From NCBI RefSeq assembly GCF_051020955.1, contig NC_135030.1:2532501-2596500 (forward strand): a stretch of DNA of 64,000 nucleotides, written 5' to 3'. The position numbers and the translations under genes were made by a program. Source of the stretch: Megalopta genalis. Its lineage: Eukaryota; Arthropoda; Insecta; Hymenoptera; Halictidae. Under the pieces are notes generated by a model, which saw only the letters and a list, made by a program, of their open reading frames with translations, made no database searches and was not told where the DNA came from. Below, piece after piece: positions 56,770 to 64,000 of this stretch; the stretch's first letter is position 1; each line of letters starts with the position of its first letter.

Positions 56770-57965
56770 TATAAAAACTGACGTTCCGAAACTTTGAACG
56801 CGTTTCTCTCGAAACTAGCTTTTAGAAACGTTGAACACGATACCTCGGAATCTCACAAACCGATTTCTACGATATTTCGTACGTACCTTTAGTATAACAT
56901 CTATTAAGCATTAACAACGAAACATTTTCAAATTGTTAATAATTTCGAAAAATATAAACGAAGAAACAGAAATTTTTCGTACGTGTTCGATAGATCAACA
57001 ACAAATAGCTGCTATTTTCACAAGTTTCCCAAAAATAGCAACGTTAGATCGCCGCTGCTTAGAGGATGCTGTGTACTTTCAAACTGTTTTACGTTAATTT
57101 TTGCACTTGATACTGTGCTAAAATAAAAAGAAACTAAAACTTACGTCAATCGTATATGTACCTTCCTTTTTATTCTTCCCCCAAAGTACTAATGATTTTG
57201 AGATTCGTCAAACTGTCATGCACTCTTATGTTCGACAAAATGCTCCTAGTTCGAATTTCAACAGACAATTATTAGACCCATATGGATCAATCGATTACCA
57301 TTCCGTTAATCATATCGGAATTCAAAGAGGCCCGATATCCTTGTTCTGCAACCGAAGATCGCATCTATCTATCCCCAGTCTGTTCCTCCGTTCCTGTTCG
57401 AATCCGCAGGTGCTTTCATTTCTTCATATCTTTTGCTTCGGCTCTCCCAATCGGAAATCAATAACAACACGCGGAGTAACAAACCCATTGTTTTCAACCA
57501 CCCCTGAAATCGTATTCGGGGAAGTCCGGTGGCTCGAATGGCGCATCAACGGGGAAGAAGACCCGTCGAAACCCGCGGAATCGGGTTTCCATTGATCAAC
57601 GGAACGCGCCATTCTTTCCTCGGCCCTAATGGGGCCGAAAGAGAGGGAAAGTAGCCGAATTTCCGTCGAGAAAGTGGCCTGTTAACGGGGTAATATGCTT
57701 ATCGAATTTCGATTATCACCGCGGATAATTGTTCCATCGCTTGATCTCCGAATTAGCGAGAGGATCGATATTGTACCTAGCCGAACAAAATCGTTCCGAT
57801 GCGAGGATTAGGGACAAGAGGCTGCAGTACTGTTCCACACACAATTACGAGCTGAAATTTTGGGGAAGAATTACTACTTCTTGAAATGTTGGCGAACAAC
57901 TTTTAATGCCAGTATGTAAAAAAAAAGAATACGAAATTTGTCATACCGAAACCTCGTGGTGTATA
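56770..57965. other. No gene supported
   Basis: A 125-codon plus frame (57218-57595) in moderately GC-rich DNA is unrecognised and overlaps two other frames. Confidence 0.45.
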
Positions 57966-58328
57966 CAGAGTGTCCCGAAAATGTCTTGCAATTCGGAAAT
58001 GGGAGGTTCCTGGGGTCATTTGAAGCAACTTTTTCCTTTGCGAAAATTTTCTCCGTGGCTTCGTTCACGAGTTATTAACGAAAAACACTGACCAATAAGA
58101 GGCGAGCTCGGCTGGCGCGCGGCGGCCCAGTCAACGAGTGCACGGAGCCCAGCTCCGCTCATTGGCTCGGCCGTCTCGCGCCAAATGATCTCACCTCTGA
58201 TTGGTCACTGTTTTTCGTTAATAACTCGTAAACGAAGCCGCGGATTGCATTTTCGCTAAGGAAAAAGTTGCTTCAAATGACCTCAGGAATCCCCTACTTT
58301 CGGATTGCGAGACATTTTTGGGACACTG
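57966..58328. mobile_element. Palindromic MITE P6 (363 bp)
   Basis: TA at 57964-57965 and 58329-58330; starts CAGAGTGTCCCGAAAATGTC and ends GACATTTTTGGGACACTG. Core as in P3. Confidence 0.9.
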
Positions 58329-58494
58329 TATATCAAGAAAACGTTGTGTATACTGGATGTCTCACCTAACATCTCGTTTGCTTTTTGTGACAGAAAAATA
58401 TGTCGAAGGAAAACATTAGTTGGTTCAGAGGAGTAAATAAAAAACAAAATTTCTTGAAGGTTACATTTTTCGAGATTTTAATATCTCTAAATAT

Positions 58495-58690
58495 CTACAG
58501 GATGGCCCATAATTATGTTAACACCCAGAAAGAAGTGATTCATGCGGACATTTGAAGTAACTTTTTTCTTAACGAAAATGTAATTCGCGGCTTTATTTTT
58601 TTACGATTTATTATAGAAAAACACTTACCGATGGGAGGCGAGATTAGATGGCATGAAGTGGCCGAGTTAATAAGCGGAACTGGACGCTTC
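58495..58690. mobile_element. Palindromic MITE relic (P7)
   Basis: A strongly diverged left half (CAGGATGGCCCATAATTATG, later TATAGAAAAACACTTACCGA and GGGAGGCGAG) with no right half. Confidence 0.5.
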
Positions 58691-58875
58691 GTCTACAAAT
58701 TATTATTTACCTGGTTTCCGAGAGTTTCGAATCACAAAAATAGCACAAAGTTTCAAGCTTCGATAACTCGAAACTTTTTGAGTTCGTTTCCAGTTTTAAC
58801 TTATTCAGTTTTATTTCGTATGAACAGCTGCTTATATAGAAATCACTTTTTGATTATTGTCTAGTATAGTATTAA

Positions 58876-59221
58876 TTATTATATTGTATTATATTATATT
58901 ATATTATATTATATTATATTATATTATATTATATTATATTATATTATATTATATTATATTATATTATATTATATTATATTATATTATATTATATTATATT
59001 ATATTATATTATATTATATTATATTATATTATATTATATTATATTATATTATATTATATTATATTATATTATATTATATTATATTATATTATATTATATT
59101 ATATTATATTATATTATATTATATTATATTATATTATATTATATTATATTATATTATATTATATTATATTATATTATATTATATTATATTATATTATATT
59201 ATATTATATTATATTATATTA
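58876..59221. repeat. (ATATT)n pentanucleotide array, long
   Basis: About 69 units, nearly pure. The 132-codon frame across it is an artefact of the repeat. Confidence 0.95.
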
Positions 59222-60136
59222 TAATGTCCGCTTTAAAATGACAAACACTTTGTGATAATAACTCAAACGAAAAGCGAAGCTTAATAGTTGTAATTTGCAT
59301 AAAAGCAACGGGCATATCTGTAGTTTGCTATTACTATATTTCGCGTAGAATTATACGAAAAAGGTGACTTTTAGCCGCACCCTATCCTACTCTTTTTTTC
59401 GGCATCGCGAAGATCGAAATACAAGTTCAATTTCCGTGAAGATTGAAGCGTTTTAGTGTAGCAGTATGCTCATCGAATTAGAAATATCGCCGTTGATAAT
59501 TGTTCCCCTGCTGAATCCTCGAATCAGAGAAAGAATCGATTGGAACACGCGAGACAGACAGACGAGGTCGTTCTGGCGTAAAGCTTTGTTGAAGAGGTCG
59601 CGAAAGGGCTACCAATCAATCTTAATTAATTCGTTCGAGCGAGCGCCGTTCTACAATGCACCGATTTCCTGGCAACCGGGAAAGATTACAAAGTTTTGCT
59701 TCCACAGAATCAGCTGTTGTATTTTCTCTATCGATGTTTTCTGTAGCAATTAAAGCATAAGACCTCGATTATCCGATACTTACAATATCTGAATTCTTCA
59801 TTAAATAAAAACGTTCTGTATGCGAACTGATCGATCTAGTGCAGTCGAAATATCGTTTATTGTTCGAGCCGATGAATATTTAATCTGACACTTTAATTAA
59901 GCAACTCTTATCTGTTATCCCGGCATTGAAGTTTCCTTGATGATTTCGGAAATGTTCATTTTCCGCGTACAAATTCTATTTACAAAATTTATGAAGACAT
60001 AAATCGAAATTACAGAACGCGAAAATTTTGAAAGTGAATTTTCATAATCGAGAAAATCTACAGTATGGTCCGAATAAAGTGTTACGACCTGTTTTCTTCG
60101 AAACTACAACAGCGATCGTCTTTTCTAATGACACAT
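59222..60136. other. No gene seen
   Basis: A 95-codon frame (59466-59753) is unrecognised. Confidence 0.5.
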
Positions 60137-60740
60137 TAGTGGCCCACAAAAGTGTTCGCACACCTTTCAAAACGCAATAACTATTTTTTAAGACCGAACC
60201 AAATGACTCGATTTTTTTTTTTTAGATGATAGAGGATCTAGTCTAATAGACGATGACCGAAATGATTTCTTTTTCTTAATTTTACTATTACTTGGAATGA
60301 TCGAAAAATCAAAACCTCTCGTTCTTTAACATTTTTATCTCAGCTTATAATAAAAATGTTAAAAATGTCTTTCATAGATCTCAGTAACTTATAACACATT
60401 TAAACATCTCAGAGAATCGATCGCGTTGATTGAAGATTCGTGAAAAGTGTTTCTCAACTGAGAAATAATTCTTGAACTTCGCGTAGCAATAAAATATGCT
60501 TCAGGAAAATATTATTTACATCGACAAGCGTTACTTTAAGCATTAGGGTATGCATTTTGGTGTACAGTGGCCCAACAAAGTGTTCGTACACCTTTTAAAA
60601 CGCAATAACTTTTTCAAAACTGTATCAAACGACTTGATTTTGTTCAGATGAGAAAGATAGTATTCTACTAGACAATGACTAAAACGTTTTTTTTCTTTAA
60701 TTTTGCTATTATTTGGAATGAAAAGATACTTGAATAACAT
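60137..60740. mobile_element. Two Tc1-like 5' ends in tandem
   Basis: 60137 (TTAGTGGCCCACAAAAGTGT) and 60565 (CAGTGGCCCAACAAAGTGTT) each start about 180 bp of related sequence (AAACGCAATAAC, then GACTTGATTT- or GACTCGATTT-like words, then TTTTGCTATTATTTGGAATGA or variants). Neither reaches a coding region. Confidence 0.55.
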
Positions 60741-61158
60741 TTAAAGATTTTATATTATTAGTTTCCCATAATGCCTACTAAAACAATCGTGAATAAATGC
60801 TGTAAAAACTGCTAAAAGACGATCACGCATGTCTCGAGCTTTCATAGAAACATTCGTATCGACTATTTTCCGTAGAATGCTACGAAAGTAGAACAAATGT
60901 CGACGCACGGTTCTACCTGACCAGTTTTAATCGAATCGTCTGAATACCGGGCAACGTCAGTATATCTGAAATATTCATGTCACTCAATGGAGAGTGACAA
61001 ACTTCAAAACGAACTAAATACACAGCAAGAATATTTATGCGTGAAGAATAAACGTACGCGGGTCACTCGGGGAGCACCCTGACTCCAATAAAAACAATCA
61101 ACAAGTTAAAAGCTCCAATAAATCGGTCACGTCGTATTTACGAACGAACTATTAAAAT
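60741..61158. other. No gene seen
   Basis: Unrecognised DNA. Confidence 0.5.
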
Positions 61159-61159
61159 A

Positions 61160-61852
61160 TTAGGTCTACCGGAAAGTTCTGTCCGACAGTGTCACTTCAA
61201 GTTTCAATTCATACGCACATGTTGATTTGAGATATATATGACTATCTCTCTTTATCATTGCATTCACACGCATGTACTCTCCTAAATAAACTGAAACAAA
61301 GATGTCTCGTGTCATTATTAAGCGAGACGCGATCGTGAAAACATGGCTACCGATGATAATGCCAGACCACGTGCTGCTTTAGCGACTCGTCAGAAAATCG
61401 CAGAGCTAGGCTGGGAAATTCTGTCGCATCCACCATACTCCCCGGACCTAGCACCCTCCGATTATCGCTTGTTTCTCTCTTTGCAAAACTTTTTACAGGA
61501 AAAAAAATTCAAAACTGAAGCTGATGTCAACCGAGCACTAGTTGAGTTCTTCGCCTCTAAAAATATATCATTTTTTAAAAATGGCAAAGTATATTTATAT
61601 ATTCTATATATATATAATATGTTCTAAAATATCAAAGTATATTCTAATATTCAAACTATATTCTAATATTCAAAGTATATTCTAATATTCAAAGTATATT
61701 CTAATATTCAAATTCTATATTCTAATATTCAAATTCTATATTCTAATATTCAAAGTATATTCTAATATTCAAATTCTATATTCTAATATTCAAAGTATAT
61801 TCTAATATTCAAATTCTATATTCTAATATTCAAAGTATATTCTAATATATAC

Positions 61853-61918
<66 letters not shown>

Positions 61919-62020
61919 GTATATTCTACAATAAATATTATTAAATGCATGAAAATTGTGTTATATTTCAATCCAAAAACTACTACTTAAAACTACTACT
62001 CTACTTTCCGGTAGACCTAA
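61160..62020 (+). mobile_element. Family 3 mariner with minisatellite (copy c)
   Basis: TA at 61158-61159 and 62021-62022; left TIR TTAGGTCTACCGGAAAGTTC. The right TIR is altered inside (ACTACTCTACTTTCCGGTAG). Same structure as copy b, with a shorter minisatellite (about 61630-61850) and an (AT)n run at 61857-61913. Confidence 0.9.
61343..61627 (+). pseudogene. Mariner transposase fragment overrun by minisatellite (family 3)
   Basis: MATDDNARPRAALATRQK onward, with the second Asp (residue 5) and third Asp (residue 40) kept. It differs from copy b by ARPR for ARPH, GWEI for GWKI and ISFF for KSFF. The mariner sequence stops at FFKNGK and chance codons follow to a stop at 61627. Confidence 0.88.
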
Positions 62021-62305
62021 TAGTATCACGGGTAACCAACTCGGCGACATCAATTCTGTGCTGTCGCTCGCGGAAATGTATCCAACAAAAACTGTCCGAT
62101 CTTCGGAAAATTGTCAATGTTTAAACTGTTGCAATTCCGTAAAAAAGATTCGCAGGACAAATATCGCCTTAACGAAGAATGATTTTTGGATGAATTCTTC
62201 ATGGCAATCTAACGATAAATAAAGAGATTGTGATTTTGGAATCTCACTTGAACCCTTTCAGCCCTTGCTTTTTTTATTATGTCAAATAGAAAACGATGAC
62301 CTAAA
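62021..62305 (+). repeat. Flank shared with 40335-40670
   Basis: The same DNA as follows copy b, with indels (for example, about 80 bp missing after 62188). Shortly after the homology ends, another family 3 end word (GTAGACCTAATA) stands at 62323-62334. Confidence 0.8.
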
Positions 62306-62334
62306 AATATGTCAATGGAAACGTAGACCTAATA

Positions 62335-63307
62335 AATCTATGCATTTCTTTATCGCACGCTGCGACAGAAAAAAAATTGCAAAATCGAACCGGACGGACG
62401 TGTGTATCTTCGAAAATTCGGGAACAAATCGGCGAAGGGGTGCCCGTTGGGATGACCACGAGCCCCGCGCTCGAGCAATCAATAGTCTGAGCATAACTAT
62501 TGCGCGAGAAGCAACAATGTATAGTCGACGCACAGGGGAAGGCGTGGCAACGTTCATTGGTCCTTTAATGCCAATGCCAATGTCAGGGTTTCCCCGGTCA
62601 GTAACCCAGAAACACCTGCCCCCTCGTGGAATTTCACGGAAGTGGCATCGTTCCAGGGAACTCGGAAGTTCCAAAGGAACTTTCCGCTGAATTCTGCAGG
62701 GAACTGCAAGTTCAGCAACTGTTTGCTTTACCCTCCACAGCAAATAGGGGTGGAAAGCTATATCCCTGTTTTCTACCCTTGCTGATATCACAGACCGCAG
62801 CGTTATCGACGCGAGAGCTTTCAGCTACCTGCTCTCGTCGGTATATCCGGTATGATACGAACTGCGGTTTACGTTTGTAGATAAGAGATACGGTTCGATC
62901 ACATGTATCGGGTGTTCAGGAAAGCAGATAAAATTTAGTTAAAAATTTAGTAGATAAAGTTAGTAGACCGCGGAAGTTCGTGCAAATGCATATTATCCTA
63001 GAAAATATTTAAAAGAATAAAATCTGAACAGAAATTAGTTTTATGATTGGGGATTATAAAAATACATCTTTTATTTTACAATTTTTGCATAATCTATAGA
63101 CTTTGCAAATTTATAAATATTTAAGAATCTATGCAATAAGGTACTATAATGCGGTCATTACCCATGTATAAAATAATTTTGATAGAGGATAGTCACCAAT
63201 TAACAATATTAAATTTGGAGAAATGCTCGTAATTTATTATTACGCGAACTATGTATCGGAATAATTGTGGAAAGCATTTTATATATATATTTATATTACT
63301 ATATTAC
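62335..63307. other. No gene supported; GC-rich 62380-62880
   Basis: A 141-codon plus frame (62265-62690) and a 159-codon minus frame (62312-62791) overlap each other, and neither is recognised. 62900-63300 is AT-rich. Confidence 0.45.
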
Positions 63308-63364
63308 ATAATATCACTATAATATCACTATATTAAATATATAGTGATATTATAGTGATATTAT
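63308..63364. repeat. Perfect 26-bp hairpin
   Basis: 63308-63333 and 63339-63364 are exact inverse complements (ATAATATCACTATAATATCA...), with a 5-base loop. It abuts the hexamer array. Confidence 0.9.
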
Positions 63365-63370
63365 ATAGTA

Positions 63371-63742
63371 ATATAAATATAAATATAAATATAAATATAA
63401 ATATAAATATAAATATAAATATAAATATAAATATAAATATAAATATAAATATAAATATAAATATAAATATAAATATAAATATAAATATAAATATAAATAT
63501 AAATATAAATATAAATATAAATATAAATATAAATATAAATATAAATATAAATATAAATATAAATATAAATATAAATATAAATATAAATATAAATATAAAT
63601 ATAAATATAAATATAAATATAAATATAAATATAAATATAAATATAAATATAAATATAAATATAAATATAAATATAAATATAAATATAAATATAAATATAA
63701 ATATAAATATAAATATAAATATAAATATAAATATAAATATAT
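63371..63742. repeat. (ATAAAT)n hexanucleotide array
   Basis: About 62 units without visible interruption. The four long frames across it are artefacts of a hexamer without stop codons in those phases. Confidence 0.97.
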
Positions 63743-64000
63743 ATATAATGGAGCATAAAAGAAGTAGGTTGGCGTCAAATACGCTACTTTTCTGAAAACC
63801 TTCCATCGCATATCAAAAGTGGCGTATGGAAGTCTGATACGTTCCCTTGTGAGATGGACCGAAGCGGATCGAAATGGACTAGGGAGAGAGATCAAGTCAA
63901 TGGGACAACCGGAATGAAACCCTCAGCTGTCTGCTCCATTAATATTTGGTTTAATATAATACACGGTCCGTCAGCACAGTTGGACAAAATTAATCTGATT
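63743..64000. other. No gene seen
   Basis: Unrecognised DNA up to the window edge. Confidence 0.5.

Noticed and set aside
58857..59255. 132-codon frame of IILYY repeats
   Set aside because: Direct translation of the ATATT array; no stop codon can occur in that phase.
63333..63895. Four long overlapping frames on both strands
   Set aside because: All are translations of the ATAAAT hexamer array plus its flanks.

Overview
The window reads as intergenic or deep-intronic DNA from an insect, most likely a hymenopteran and possibly an ant. That assignment is inference. It rests on the AT-rich background with sharp GC-rich islands, the many microsatellites, and the dense load of mariner-type, piggyBac-type and palindromic elements. 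I found no host gene, rRNA or tRNA that I can defend. Every recognisable protein fragment belongs to a transposable element.

Four layers can be separated. (1) Three unrelated mariner families are present only as internal-deletion derivatives. Family 1 has four complete 920-bp copies at 9409, 27807, 32002 and 51871, plus a 3' piece at the left edge. Its in-frame deletion joins the DNA-binding half to the C-terminal third and removes the first two catalytic aspartates. Family 2 lies between 2.5 and 12.7 kb. Family 3 lies at 29.4, 39.1 and 61.2 kb. Both of these keep only the C-terminal third of the transposase. (2) Non-coding DNA elements: a large palindromic element with tandemly repeated arms (17.6-21.5 kb) and a half-arm relative at 26.8-27.7 kb; a 1.08-kb inverted duplication (1.4-2.5 and 11.4-12.5 kb); six full-length palindromic MITEs of about 370 bp; a second palindromic MITE family beginning CAGTAA; three piggyBac-type MITEs bounded by TTAA; and remnants ending in CAGTGGCCCAC. 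(3) Retroelement debris: a Penelope-like reverse transcriptase fragment at 25.5 kb. (4) Satellite DNA: many micro- and minisatellites, including two ATATT arrays in the same parent repeat and 370 bp of an ATAAAT hexamer.

Layout. 0-13 kb is a nested mosaic of family 2 mariners and the 1.08-kb inverted repeat. 12.8-14 kb is a GC-rich island. 14-28 kb holds the large palindromic element, a Penelope fragment and two MITEs. 28-41 kb has family 1 and family 3 copies and the piggyBac-type MITEs. 41-51 kb is mostly AT-rich single-copy DNA with several tandem repeats. 51-60 kb combines a family 1 mariner, three complete palindromic MITEs and the ATATT arrays. 60-64 kb repeats the family 3 segment seen at 39-40 kb and ends in the hexamer array.

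The elements work together only in the sense of parasitism in trans. Mariner copies that cannot encode a catalytic transposase were nevertheless multiplied, so a full-length source must exist or have existed outside this window.
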